From: Streptomyces lavendofoliae
GTDB taxonomy: Bacteria; Actinomycetota; Actinomycetes; Streptomycetales; Streptomycetaceae
Assembly (NCBI RefSeq): GCF_014649735.1
Contig: NZ_BMTP01000021.1
Location: 22,313 to 86,312, forward strand
Direction: 5' to 3'
DNA length: 64,000 nt
The notes beneath the pieces were generated by a model that saw nothing but the letters and a program-made list of their open reading frames with translations, had not been told where the DNA came from and searched no databases. The position numbers were made by a program, and so were the translations under genes. Positions 9,087 through 18,549 of this stretch are shown piece by piece (the stretch's first letter is position 1; each line of letters starts with the position of its first letter).

Positions 9087-9479
9087 CTATACAGGCTCCA
9101 TCCGCCCGAACAGGCCGGCGTGCCCCGGCGGCAACTGCGTAAGGATGCGACGCAGAAGGGCATCGTCAGCTGCTTCCGCGATCGTGGCCAGCACCGCCGT
9201 GACTGCCCGGCGTGCGTAGAGCGATCCACCTTGGTCGCAGTCGTCCACCGCTGCGACGAAGGCATCGGGGGTCAGCGGTTCACTGGCCGGTGGCGCGCCG
9301 ATGAGCAGCGGTGCGCACTCCGGCGGCAGCAGACGGGCGAGATCGGTCCGGTCAGTGCCCACGAGGTGCGCCCCCAGTACCTCAAGCACCCGCTGCAAAG
9401 CTCCGGCTGCCTCCTGCCGGACGGCGTAGCCTCCGCGTTGCTGGACCTCATCAAGCAGCGCTTCCAAAGTCCTGTCCAT
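9087..9479 (-). CDS. DUF2267-family protein
   Basis: 130 residues from the ATG at 9479 (GGGAGCAG upstream). Two helical repeats typical of the family: LLDEVQQRGGYAVRQEAAGA, then LEVLGAHLVGTDRTDLARLL with PPECAPLLIG, then a second half ending RILTQLPPGHAGLFGRM. Proteins of this family are small helical cytosolic proteins, often near stress genes; the biochemical role is unknown. Confidence 0.8.
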   Translation of the reverse strand: MDRTLEALLDEVQQRGGYAVRQEAAGALQRVLEVLGAHLVGTDRTDLARLLPPECAPLLIGAPPASEPLTPDAFVAAVDDCDQGGSLYARRAVTAVLATIAEAADDALLRRILTQLPPGHAGLFGRMEPV

Positions 9480-10307
9480 AAGCTGCTCCCTGCGCGTGTC
9501 CTCGTTGGGGGCTGCATGGGCTTCAGCGTCCACACGCAGCCGTGTGTACGACCAGCTACCCGAAATTACTCTATGCAATCGATCGATTACCCAGAATGAT
9601 GCTCTCGGGGATGTGTGCCTCACCGGGCACTGCCGGTAAGGGCGACTCCTGACAGGAGAGGGGCACCGTTGTCGGCCACCGCGGGGCACCTGAAGCCCGG
9701 CATCGTGCTGGTGACTTAGCGGGCACAGACCTATACGACTGCCCGTGTGTGCTCCTCCTGATGAAGGCTGCGGGAAAGAAGGGTGATGGGGGCATGAGGG
9801 GACGTGGACGAACTGGTAGTGCCGCATGAGGGGGACAGCCCCGCTAGTTCGGGCTCAGCCGGCTGGCAGCGTGGCGCGGTGGCGGGTGCGTCACCGCGTG
9901 CAACCGCCGGTCGGGCCCCCGTGCCAAAGAGGCGCGCGTCGAGTCGAATGCTTGGTGGAAGGCGATGCGCCTGACCGGGGTGGACCACCTTTCCAGCCGG
10001 GCGTATGCCCCAGGGGGCCGCGCTCGCGGCCTGGGCGGTGTCATCACTGGCGACGCTGCTCGTCGTGGCGCCGACAGCCACCGTCGCCATCCCCGGTCGC
10101 ATCTTCCTTGCGAGAGGGCGGAGGGAGCCTGGGCGCAGGCGGCAGGCGGCAGGCGGCGGCCGGCGGACGGGCGGGCCTGGGCGACGGGCCTGCCTGGGCG
10201 GCGAGCCGCCACGCCCGTTCCTACGGCAGCCGGACCGACTCGCCGGACGGGCATCCGTCGCTACGACATCCAGCGAGCCGACCACACCGAAGAACCCTCC
10301 TACGGCT
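9480..10307. other. No supported gene
   Basis: Contains several GC-driven frames in both directions. No motif, ribosome site or codon signal stood out. Confidence 0.4.
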
Positions 10308-10496
10308 CCTCCGTCACTGGAGGATTCGACGCGACAGACTTCGCCCGCCGCACCGACCAGGCCGCAGGAGACATCACCGCCGCCGTCCACCAATGGCTCG
10401 TGGAAACCGACCGTATCCACCCCGACGCGTGCCCCTCTACCCGTAAGAACACGGGCGGCGGGGGCTGAGGCCGGCGAGGAGAATCACGGAGCCCTC
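10308..10496 (+). repeat. Dispersed repeat copy A with a decayed coding fragment
   Basis: Closely matches 36170-36413. Both copies encode, on the plus strand, a segment like GGFDATDFARRTDQAAGDIT followed by HQWLVETDRIHPDA, and both share downstream sequence around CCCGTAAGAAC and GGCTGAGGCCGGCGAGGA. Copy A has lost the bases between GACGCG and CCCGTAAGAAC. Substitutions are spread through the match. Best seen as duplicated remnants of an unrecognised small gene. Confidence 0.6.
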
Positions 10497-10631
10497 AGGC
10501 AGCGGTCAGTCTCGCGTCATTTTTGCTCTGGGCAAGATTCGTCTGAAGACGGACGGTAGTAGCGCCGGCAGGCGGCACGCGCGTACGACCGGGCCGTACT
10601 GCTGGGCTCATGGGCTGGAGATGTGCCGCGG

Positions 10632-12482
10632 TCATGGGCCACCATCTGAGTGCTTCTGCGCGAGTAGACGGTAGGTGTTGCCACCCCTGGTCCTGCGCAG
10701 GAGGCGGGCCAGGACGCGATCGGCGGCGGTGGCGATGACCATTACCGGGAGCGCGGCCACAATCGCCGGGCCGCGCAGCATACTTCTCCACCGGGCGGGT
10801 TCTGGCGTCCGCCAGGGCACATGCGGCTCGGGAAACGCCTGTTCAAGTGTGAGCCAGATTGCAGCGACGAGGTCCACCGGTGAGTGGGTCTCACCGTACA
10901 TCTCCTTCACCACGGTGAAGCCGTGTTGGTGAAGGGCCTTCCTCAGATTCTCGGCGGGGATGAAGTGCTGGTGTTGGGGCTGGAGCCAGGGGAGCCAGCG
11001 GCTGCGAAGCAGGCGGCCCAGCAGGGAGTGACCGTTGGGCAGTTCGATGAGCAGGTGACCGCCGGGCCGGAGGACCGTGGCGGCCGCCTTCAGTTCCCGA
11101 AGCGGGTCACGGGTGTGTTCAAGGTAGTGGTGCATGCTGACGACGTCGTACGAGCCAGCCAGTCCTGGAGCGACGCCCGGGAAGGAGCCTGCGATGCCCG
11201 TGGTGACCCAGCCGCGTCGCTCGGCTTCCGTGATACCGGCACTCATATCGAGGCCGTCGAACCGGGTTGTCGGCCACTGTTGTTGAGCTAGGAGGCAGAA
11301 GTGCCCCTGGCCCGCGCCGACGTCCAGCCAGCGGCGCGGTGCCGCTTCCGGATCAAGGGTTGCTGCCCGACTCATGTAGGCATCACGCTTCCGGCGGAAC
11401 AGCGAGTCCATCCGCTTCGCTCCGAGGCCGTCGTAGCAGTCTCGGTAGTAGAACTCCAGCCCGGCTGGTGACAGCCGCGGGTTTTGGAAGATGTGGCGGC
11501 ACTGCCGGCACTGCTCGAGAGTGAAGTGTCCGGGCTTGTGCTGAGCCAGGTCCGGACTGCGAAGGAATGTCGCCAAGTCGCTGGACCCGCACCAGGGGCA
11601 GTCGGGCCTTCGGCCTTCGAAGAACGGGGTAGTTCCCTCGGCGAGTGCCTGCGCGTAGTCCTTGCGTGCCAGTTCCAGGACGTCGCATGGGACACGTGGC
11701 TGCCAGGGCCCCAGAGCCGTGCGCACCCATCGCCAGGGGGGCTGGATCCAGCGGAGCGCGCAGGTGCCGTGCAGGTCGGCGGGCCGCAATGACGTTCCGG
11801 TGAAAACGAGGTAGGGCTGCAGACACCAGGAGACGGTGGCGAGGAAGCCGATGACCGGAGCGGTGACCATCAGGGCGGTCAGGGTGAGCCAGAGAAGCAG
11901 TGGGGGTGCCATGGCAACAGCCGTGATTGCCATGGGGGCGACCTCTTGAACGAGGAGACGCCGGTCCGGCAGAGTCTGTGGTCTGCTGCGCAACGCGGGT
12001 ACCACCACCGCGTCCGTCGTCGTCGGCGCGTGTTTTTTGAGCTCCCCGACGAGGTCGATCATCTGCCGACAACTGACTGTGTCCGGAACGTCGATGTCCA
12101 TACGGTCGAGTACGGACTCGTGTACGAGCAGGGCGTGCAGTGCACCGCGTCCGGGATGGAGAGGATCGGCTCGGAACACCGCGGTGTCCAAGCGCCGAAC
12201 GAGCTCCATGGCGTTGTGGGCGGGAAGATCACCAGGGATGAGATCGACGACACGCAAGCCGCTGTGCTCGGCGTGGAGCCTCGCCGCACGACGTGTGGAG
12301 TCGTCCAGATGGACGCCGTCAGCCATGATGAACCGGTATGAGGGATCAGGCCTTTTATCGGGGCACGCCAGTGTCGCCAGGCGCCGCGCCCTGCGCCGCA
12401 GCCGCACGCCGTCGATGACGAGACAGAGGAGGGTACCTACTCCTGCCACGGCGACCCCCCACGACCAGCTCTCTGTCTGCAC
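10632..12482 (-). CDS. Membrane-anchored protein with zinc-ribbon and SAM methyltransferase domains
   Basis: 616 residues from a GTG at 12482, seven bases after AGGAG (an upstream ATG at 12545 lacks one). Order: N-terminal membrane helix (WGVAVAGVGTLLCLVI), a soluble region, two to three hydrophobic segments (MAITAVAMAPPLLLWLTLTA and on), a CxxC...CxxC pair (CPWCGSSDL, CRQCRHIFQNPR), then a class I methyltransferase. The latter shows WLDVGAGQGHFCLLA (SAM loop), HHYLEHTRDPLRELK and LRPGGHLLIELPN, and is followed by a C-terminal hydrophobic stretch. The ribbon plus methyltransferase module resembles sugar/lipid-cluster methyltransferases. It is divergent from the SqdB-like gene at 12643, so it is probably co-regulated. 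Substrate unknown; a membrane glycolipid is a guess from context. Confidence 0.72.
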   Translation of the reverse strand: MQTESWSWGVAVAGVGTLLCLVIDGVRLRRRARRLATLACPDKRPDPSYRFIMADGVHLDDSTRRAARLHAEHSGLRVVDLIPGDLPAHNAMELVRRLDTAVFRADPLHPGRGALHALLVHESVLDRMDIDVPDTVSCRQMIDLVGELKKHAPTTTDAVVVPALRSRPQTLPDRRLLVQEVAPMAITAVAMAPPLLLWLTLTALMVTAPVIGFLATVSWCLQPYLVFTGTSLRPADLHGTCALRWIQPPWRWVRTALGPWQPRVPCDVLELARKDYAQALAEGTTPFFEGRRPDCPWCGSSDLATFLRSPDLAQHKPGHFTLEQCRQCRHIFQNPRLSPAGLEFYYRDCYDGLGAKRMDSLFRRKRDAYMSRAATLDPEAAPRRWLDVGAGQGHFCLLAQQQWPTTRFDGLDMSAGITEAERRGWVTTGIAGSFPGVAPGLAGSYDVVSMHHYLEHTRDPLRELKAAATVLRPGGHLLIELPNGHSLLGRLLRSRWLPWLQPQHQHFIPAENLRKALHQHGFTVVKEMYGETHSPVDLVAAIWLTLEQAFPEPHVPWRTPEPARWRSMLRGPAIVAALPVMVIATAADRVLARLLRRTRGGNTYRLLAQKHSDGGP

Positions 12483-12642
12483 GACGCACTCCTGACATGG
12501 CCCGCAGCGACGAAATGGGCGGGCCACACCCCGAGCCACCCTCATTCATCGCTACTCGGTGTACAGTTCTCGTCGCTTAGCGTAGCCCGTCGTGGTCGGG
12601 CGCCGTGGCAGGCGGATCAGACCGGAGAAAAGGAGGCGGTCC

Positions 12643-13905
12643 GTGAAAATTCTCGTCCTGGGCGGCGACGGATACCTTGGCTGGCCCAGTGCCCTGCATT
12701 TGTCCAGATGCGGACATCAGATCGGCATTGTCGACAACTTCGCTCGACGCGGCTACGACCAAGAGCTGGGCATCGCCAGCCTCGTACCCCTCGCCTCCCT
12801 GCGAACACGGGTGACGGCTTGGCGGGAAGTCAGCGGACTGCGCCTCGAGGTGTACGAGGGGGACCTGACCGAAGCCGGATTCATCCACCGTGTCATCCGG
12901 GCGTTCCGCCCCGAAGCGGTAGTGCACTTCGCTGAACAGCGTGCCGCGCCATACTCCATGATCGATCGCGACCACGCGGTGTACACGCAGGTAAACAACG
13001 TCGTCGGCACGCTCAATCTGCTCTACGCCATCGGTGAATTGGACCGCGACATCCACCTGGTCAAGTTGGGGACCATGGGAGAGTACGGGACACCCAACAT
13101 CGACATCGAAGAGGGGTGGCTGGAAGTCGAGCACAAGGGACGTACGGAACGGGTCCTTTACCCCAAACGTCCGGGCTCCTTTTACCACCTGTCGAAGGTC
13201 CACGACAGCCACAACATCGAGTTCGCCTGCCGTGCCTGGGGACTGCGGGCGACCGACCTCAATCAGGGAATCGTCTACGGTCAGCAGACGCCGGACACCG
13301 CACTGGACCCTCGGCTCGCAACCAGGTTCGACTACGACAGCCTCTTCGGGACCGTCGTCAACCGGTTCGTCGTTCAGGCCGTTCTCGGACTGCCTCTGAC
13401 GGTGTACGGCAGCGGAGGCCAGACACGCGGTCTTATCGACATCAGGGACACGGTCGAGTGCATTCGGCTGAGCGTGGAGAACCCGGCTCGTGCCGGCGAG
13501 TTCCGGGTGTTCAACCAGATGACCCAGAGCATGTCGGTGCTGGATATCGCCCGGACGGTGGCGGAAGCATACCCGGGGGACGTCGAAGTCGAGCGTCTGG
13601 CCAATCCGCGCGTGGAGGCCGACCAGCACTATTACCGCGTGCAGCACAGTCGCCTCACCGAACTGGGCCTGATTCCTCATCTATTGTCCGAAACCCTGCT
13701 GACCAGTCTTTTCGACATCGCGCGGGAACACGCCGAGCGAGCCCTCCCGCAGACGATCCTGCCGCAAACCGACTGGCGGACACCCTCGGCGACTGCCCGG
13801 ACGACACCCCCGCAGGTAGGGGAGATGCTCCCGCAGGCACGCACGGTGAGGCAACGGAGCTCCGCGGACGACACATCCACGGCGGCCGGGTCAGGTGCCC
13901 CGTGA
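12643..13905 (+). CDS. sqdB: UDP-sulfoquinovose synthase-like NAD-dependent enzyme
   Basis: 420 residues from a GTG preceded by AGGAGG. N-terminal Rossmann loop VLGGDGYLGWPSALHLS (GGDGYLG at 7-13). Diagnostic blocks for the SQD1/SqdB group: GTMGEYGTPNIDIEEG with Thr144, YPKRPGSFYHLSKVHDSHNI with the catalytic Tyr181/Lys185, and DLNQGIVYG. These align in position with Arabidopsis SQD1 Thr145, Tyr182 and Lys186 (from memory of that enzyme). The family makes UDP-sulfoquinovose from UDP-glucose and sulfite. The last 35 residues are an unusual Pro/Thr/Ser-rich tail. The stop overlaps the glycosyltransferase start (GTGA), indicating coupling. Confidence 0.88.
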   Translation: MKILVLGGDGYLGWPSALHLSRCGHQIGIVDNFARRGYDQELGIASLVPLASLRTRVTAWREVSGLRLEVYEGDLTEAGFIHRVIRAFRPEAVVHFAEQRAAPYSMIDRDHAVYTQVNNVVGTLNLLYAIGELDRDIHLVKLGTMGEYGTPNIDIEEGWLEVEHKGRTERVLYPKRPGSFYHLSKVHDSHNIEFACRAWGLRATDLNQGIVYGQQTPDTALDPRLATRFDYDSLFGTVVNRFVVQAVLGLPLTVYGSGGQTRGLIDIRDTVECIRLSVENPARAGEFRVFNQMTQSMSVLDIARTVAEAYPGDVEVERLANPRVEADQHYYRVQHSRLTELGLIPHLLSETLLTSLFDIAREHAERALPQTILPQTDWRTPSATARTTPPQVGEMLPQARTVRQRSSADDTSTAAGSGAP

Positions 13906-15107
13906 GAATCGCATTCGTCACGGAGACCTGGCACCCCCACACCGACGGCATCGTCACCCGGCTCTCAGCCACCATTCGTGAACTGCGCCGCCGCGGACAC
14001 GAAGTACTGGTGGTCGCACCCCGTGGCGGGCCCCGGTCCTACCACGGGGCCGCAACGGCCGGCATCGCCACATTCCGCACACGCCTGCTCTACGGTGGCA
14101 GGCCATGGGGGTTGCCCGTCCCCCGTGTCGGACGTGAACTGCACCGGTTCTCACCCGACGTCGTGCACGTGGTCAATCCGTTCTGCATGGGTGTGGCCGC
14201 TGTCGCCGCCGCCCGCCTGCTGAAACTGCCCCTGGTGGCCTCGTACCACACACACATGGACAAGTACGCCCGGCACTACCACTACGCAGCCCTCCAGCCG
14301 GCCATTCGATCGCTGGTGCGGCTGGTACACCGGCAGGCGGACATCAACCTGGTGACATCGAGGGCCGCAGCGGCGGAACTGAAAGAGCGTGGCATTCCTC
14401 GCCTGCACCTCTGGGAACGAGGCGTGGATTTGGACCTCTTCCGGCCGCAGACGCGCAGCCGTCCGGACAGCGACGATCTCACCTACCTCTACGTCGGGCG
14501 GGTGGCCGCCGAGAAAGGGCTGGACGTCCTGGGCGCCCTGGGGGAGCGGCTCCGAGCCGACGGGACAGGATCGGTGGTGATCGTGGGAGACGGACCGGTC
14601 CGCGCGCAGCTTGAGCGGCGCTTCGCCGGGCTGCCCGTCCACTTCACCGGCACGCTGCACGGTGAGCGGCTTGCCACCGCGTACGCGGAGGCGGACGTCT
14701 TCGTCTTCCCGTCCGCAACCGACACACTGGGTCTCGTGCTCCTTGAGGCCATGGCTTCGGGTCTGCCGGTGGTGGCCGCCGATGCGCCGGCCACCCGGGA
14801 AATCCTGGGTGATAACTCTGCGAGCCGACTCTTCCCGGCCCAACAGGCGCACCGCATTCCCCAGCTGTCCAGAGAAGTCCTCACCAGCATGGCCCCCGAC
14901 GTGCTGGTCAAAACCGCACGGCAGGCAGCCGAGCCATGGGGCTGGCCGGCCACTGTCGATCGCCTTCTGCAGTACTACTCCCACGCGCTGTGGACAGCGA
15001 CCTGCCGCACCGGGGGCCGGGGACCGGCGCGTGACACGCAACCGCTGCTCGACACCGCACCCGGACTGTACGACTGCCGGACCGGCGGATGCCCGCATGA
15101 GATCTAG
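13902..15107 (+). CDS. GT4 glycosyltransferase, SqdX-like
   Basis: 401 residues, coupled to the sqdB-like gene. N-terminal FVTETWHPHTDGIVTRLSAT, then DVVHVVNPFCMG and SYHTHMDKYARHYHY, which resembles the acceptor-side motif of SqdX/PimB-type enzymes. The C-terminal nucleotide-sugar domain shows LYVGRVAAEKGLDVL, VIVGDGPVRAQLERRF and the EX7E block in LVLLEAMASGLPVVAADAP. SqdX enzymes transfer sulfoquinovose from UDP-sulfoquinovose to diacylglycerol at the membrane, and the adjacency to SqdB makes this the first hypothesis. Other GT4 lipid mannosyl- or glucosyltransferases share the same motifs. Confidence 0.85.
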   Translation: MRIAFVTETWHPHTDGIVTRLSATIRELRRRGHEVLVVAPRGGPRSYHGAATAGIATFRTRLLYGGRPWGLPVPRVGRELHRFSPDVVHVVNPFCMGVAAVAAARLLKLPLVASYHTHMDKYARHYHYAALQPAIRSLVRLVHRQADINLVTSRAAAAELKERGIPRLHLWERGVDLDLFRPQTRSRPDSDDLTYLYVGRVAAEKGLDVLGALGERLRADGTGSVVIVGDGPVRAQLERRFAGLPVHFTGTLHGERLATAYAEADVFVFPSATDTLGLVLLEAMASGLPVVAADAPATREILGDNSASRLFPAQQAHRIPQLSREVLTSMAPDVLVKTARQAAEPWGWPATVDRLLQYYSHALWTATCRTGGRGPARDTQPLLDTAPGLYDCRTGGCPHEI

Positions 15108-17205
15108 AGTGACACCACGGCAGCTCCTGCCCGCCCTCGCCGTCTTGCTGACCTGGATGGTGCTCGGCGTCTTGAGCGCACCGGCCGCTTCGCAACTCGG
15201 GACGGCACAAGTAAACAGCGAAGAAGTCTTCCTGGCCGACCGGAGCGAGGCCAAGCGCGCGCAACGCCTCGTCGACCGCATGACGGGCGGCGCCACCCTG
15301 CCATTGGTCATCGTGTACGAACGCGACGGAGGCCTGACCACAGCGGATCACGCAACAGCGGCCAAACACCTGAGGACCTTCGCCTCGCTTCCCACCGTCG
15401 GCAGGCCGGTGACCGCTCCCGTCCCCAGCACCGACGGGGAAGCGATCCAGACAGTCCTCCCCACATCGGCCGACCACTATCAGGACGTGCGACGCCTGGT
15501 GGAACGGGTACGTGCCGAGATCGACACCGTCGCAGGCCCTTCGGCACATGTCACCGGGCCGGCGGGTCTCCTGGCCGACCACCTCCAGGCGCATGACGAA
15601 TTCGAAGCCCGGCTTCTTGCCGTGACGGCGGCGGTAGTGCTCCTCACCCTGCTTCTGGTCTACCGCAGCCCGTGCCTGTGGGTGCTGCCGGCCGTCTCGG
15701 TCGCGGTCGCCTACCTGGTCGCGGCCGGTGTGGTCTACCACCTCGCCGGCGCGGGATCGCTCGACCTCACCGGTCCCGGCCAAGCCGTCTTCACCGTTCT
15801 GATCTTCGGAGCAGCCACCGATTACGCACTCCTGCTCGTCTCCCGTTGCCGAGAGGAACTGCGCCGAACAGGCAGCGACACGCAAGCCGTCACCCAGGCG
15901 CTGCGGCGTACGGCTCCCACGTTGGTGGCCTCGGCGGCCACGGTCGTGCTGGGACTGTTGTGCCTGCTGCTCGCAGGTACACCGTCGGTCAGGGCAGTAG
16001 GGCCGGTGGCGGCGATCGGCGTCATCATCGCCCTGGTGGTGATGACGACCCTGCTCCCTGCCCTGCTCGTGCTGGCAGGACGCACGGTCTTCTGGCCCTA
16101 CGTCCCCGGACCGGACGACCCGAGGGATCCTCACAGGTCATGGACCGCCATCGCGGAACTGGTGGCCCGGCGACCTCGGCTCTCCTGGCTGATTCCGGGC
16201 ATCGTGCTCCTGATCGCCGCGATGGCCCTCCCCGCACTCCGACCCGATGGCATCCCCAAGTTCGATGCCTTCACCACGGTTTCCGCCGCGGCTGTCGGCC
16301 AGAAGACCATTGAGCGGCACTATGCGGCCGGCTCCACCGCGCCAGTCGTCATCGTCGCGAAGAGTTCCCGGCTCGGCGACGTCGCGCGACAAGCGCGTGG
16401 CGTTCCAGGGGTGGTCGCGGTGGAGGAGGCGCCGGCGGCGGCCACGGCACGTGACGGGACCACCGGTAGCTGGCGGATGGCCAAGGCGGTGCTCGCCTCA
16501 AGGCCAGATTCCCCCCAGGCCCAAAGAGACGTCGAGCGGCTCCGCGCGGCGGTCCATAAGGTCCCCGGAGCCGACGCGCTGGTGGGCGGCAACACCGCCA
16601 TGGAGCTGGACACCCGCACCACGGCGGAGGCCGACCGCGAAGTGCTCCTGCCCGCAGTGCTTGCGGCGGTCTCAGCAGTCCTCGTCTTCCTCCTGCGATC
16701 CCTCACGGCCCCGCTGCTGGTGATCAGCACGGTCGTGCTTTCCTATGTCGCGACATTGGGGGCCTGCGGGCTGATTTTCCGTTTCCTGCTGAAGGCGCCG
16801 CACTCCGAAACTGATTTCCCACTCGTGACCTTCGTACTACTCGTGGCCCTGGGCGCCGACTACAACATCTTTCTCATGTCGCGCATCCGCGAGGAAGCAC
16901 GCCTGGTCGGCACCCGCCACGCCATCCGGCGAGCACATGCCGCGACCGGCGGGGTCATCACCTCCGCCGGCATGATTCTTGCGGCCACCTTCTCAGCCCT
17001 GCTCGTCTTTCCCCTCACGTCCCTCATGCAGCTGGGAGTCGCCGTGGCCATCGGCGTGCTCCTCGACACCCTGGTCGTGCGCTCGCTGCTGCTGCCGGCC
17101 GTCAGCCACGAGATCCAAGGTGCCCTCTGGTGGCCCGGCCGGCCGCCGACCGGGCCACCCGCTTACCCGGAAAGACCGCGCTCTGAGGTCGCTGTGACCG
17201 GATGA
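15097..17205 (+). CDS. MMPL/RND-family lipid transporter
   Basis: 702 residues. The ATG at 15097 overlaps the glycosyltransferase end by 11 bases; a GTG at 15109 is an alternative. Layout is the twofold MMPL fold: signal-anchor helix, extracytoplasmic domain, a helix bundle with GAATDYALLLVSRCREELRR, a second extracytoplasmic domain and a second bundle with LGADYNIFLMSRIREEA. The two Asp-Tyr pairs are the proton-relay signature of MmpL proteins. This family exports lipids and glycolipids across the inner membrane. Third gene of the sqdB-GT operon, so a product exporter is inferred. Confidence 0.9.
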   Translation: MRSRVTPRQLLPALAVLLTWMVLGVLSAPAASQLGTAQVNSEEVFLADRSEAKRAQRLVDRMTGGATLPLVIVYERDGGLTTADHATAAKHLRTFASLPTVGRPVTAPVPSTDGEAIQTVLPTSADHYQDVRRLVERVRAEIDTVAGPSAHVTGPAGLLADHLQAHDEFEARLLAVTAAVVLLTLLLVYRSPCLWVLPAVSVAVAYLVAAGVVYHLAGAGSLDLTGPGQAVFTVLIFGAATDYALLLVSRCREELRRTGSDTQAVTQALRRTAPTLVASAATVVLGLLCLLLAGTPSVRAVGPVAAIGVIIALVVMTTLLPALLVLAGRTVFWPYVPGPDDPRDPHRSWTAIAELVARRPRLSWLIPGIVLLIAAMALPALRPDGIPKFDAFTTVSAAAVGQKTIERHYAAGSTAPVVIVAKSSRLGDVARQARGVPGVVAVEEAPAAATARDGTTGSWRMAKAVLASRPDSPQAQRDVERLRAAVHKVPGADALVGGNTAMELDTRTTAEADREVLLPAVLAAVSAVLVFLLRSLTAPLLVISTVVLSYVATLGACGLIFRFLLKAPHSETDFPLVTFVLLVALGADYNIFLMSRIREEARLVGTRHAIRRAHAATGGVITSAGMILAATFSALLVFPLTSLMQLGVAVAIGVLLDTLVVRSLLLPAVSHEIQGALWWPGRPPTGPPAYPERPRSEVAVTG

Positions 17206-17352
17206 CCGACCGTCGCGCCAAAAGCCCCATACGCGCCACACCACGAGAAGGTTCACGGGGGACTGGCTCCCACAAGCGCTCGGCCCGCGCCCCTGCTCGG
17301 CCGCCGTTTCCCCGCCCCCGGGGTAGGCGACCCCGTGCGGTACGCCGGGCGC

Positions 17353-18426
17353 CTACGGCAGCCCGTCCACGCCGGCCTTCAGCGGTGAACTGCCGTGCGG
17401 GGCGGCTCGCATCGCCGGTCCCGCGGCGCTGACGTCGACAAGCCGCTGCTGGTCCTCGTCCCACAGTCGCAGGCGTAGCGACCGCAGGCTTGACCTCAAG
17501 GTGATGACGGTCGCCTGATGAAAGATCGGGTTCTCATCATGACACCTGCGCAGCGCATAGTTCGGAATGCGCGAGCTCAGGTGGTGGACATGGTGGTAGC
17601 CCAGGTTGGCCGTGCACCACCGTAGCAGCGAAGGGAGCTGCAAAAACGAACTGCCTCGTACGGCAGCCGTGAAGTAGTCCCAGCGTTCTCGCCGCTCCCA
17701 ATAGGTGTTCTCGAACTGGTGTTGCACATAGAAGAGGTACACCAGGGCGGTGCTGCTCAACAGCAGTACCGGGCCATACACCAGGAGGAATGCCGTCAGC
17801 GTGCCCGTCCACCACGTGAGCGCGATGACGCCGGCGAACACCGCGTTCGTGCAATGGACCGAGCGACGTTCGGTCGACCCGCTGGACGGGTTCACCAGCC
17901 GTTGCCCCACCAAGAGCAGCAGAGTCGGTCCGGCACCCAAGTAGAAGGCCGGGCTACGGAACATCCGGTACCGGAGACGGCCCCACCGGGACCGTCCGAG
18001 ATATTCGCGCACCGTGAGAGTGGGGACGTCGCCGACCCCCCGGCGATCCAGATCGCCCGAAGTGGCATGGTGGAGCGCATGCGCCTTTCGCCACTGGTGG
18101 TACGGAACGAAGGCGAGGAACCCACAGAAGGTCCCCAACGCGTCATTGGCCCTCCTCGAGCGGAAGAACGAGCCGTGACCACAGTCGTGGAGGATCACCG
18201 CGATGCGCACGAGAAGCGCGGCTGCCATCGGGGACAAGGCGAGTGTCCACCAGTAGGAGTGGGAGAGCACGAGGCACATGAGGTAGAGCAGGGCGAAGTA
18301 CAGAGGGAAGGTGTTCGCCACCTGAGCCAGGCTCTTGAGTGTGTGGGTCGTTCGATACCGAGCGACGATGTCGCGCCATGGCTCCCTTTGGCCGGGAGCG
18401 TTTCCGGTGCTGGCATCGGATGTCAT
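17353..18426 (-). CDS. Membrane fatty-acid desaturase
   Basis: 357 residues. Three His boxes in order: HDCGH (80-84), HALHH (116-120) and YHHVHHLSS near the C-terminal third, with hydrophobic pairs between them (PLYFALLYLMCLVLSHS; HALHH preceded by FLAFVPYHQW). This is the di-iron acyl-lipid/acyl-CoA desaturase family. It introduces a double bond or hydroxyl into an acyl chain at the membrane. It runs towards the MMPL gene (convergent, 147-base gap) and is followed upstream on the same strand by the ketosynthase, PlsC and HAD genes. Confidence 0.9.
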   Translation of the reverse strand: MTSDASTGNAPGQREPWRDIVARYRTTHTLKSLAQVANTFPLYFALLYLMCLVLSHSYWWTLALSPMAAALLVRIAVILHDCGHGSFFRSRRANDALGTFCGFLAFVPYHQWRKAHALHHATSGDLDRRGVGDVPTLTVREYLGRSRWGRLRYRMFRSPAFYLGAGPTLLLLVGQRLVNPSSGSTERRSVHCTNAVFAGVIALTWWTGTLTAFLLVYGPVLLLSSTALVYLFYVQHQFENTYWERRERWDYFTAAVRGSSFLQLPSLLRWCTANLGYHHVHHLSSRIPNYALRRCHDENPIFHQATVITLRSSLRSLRLRLWDEDQQRLVDVSAAGPAMRAAPHGSSPLKAGVDGLP

Positions 18427-18549
18427 GCTGGCTCCTGCTTGGACGGCGTGAAGAATTGCGTGCGGGAGTGCTCGAGGAGTGCGCCGGCCGGTTCCGGTGC
18501 CGAATCCTCGTATCGGAGGCGTGCGGGAGGAGTGAGTGGCGTCGGCGGT

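Noticed and set aside
14151..16134. Long minus-strand frames over the GT and MMPL genes
   Set aside because: No motifs; the plus strand has coupled starts and clear family signatures.
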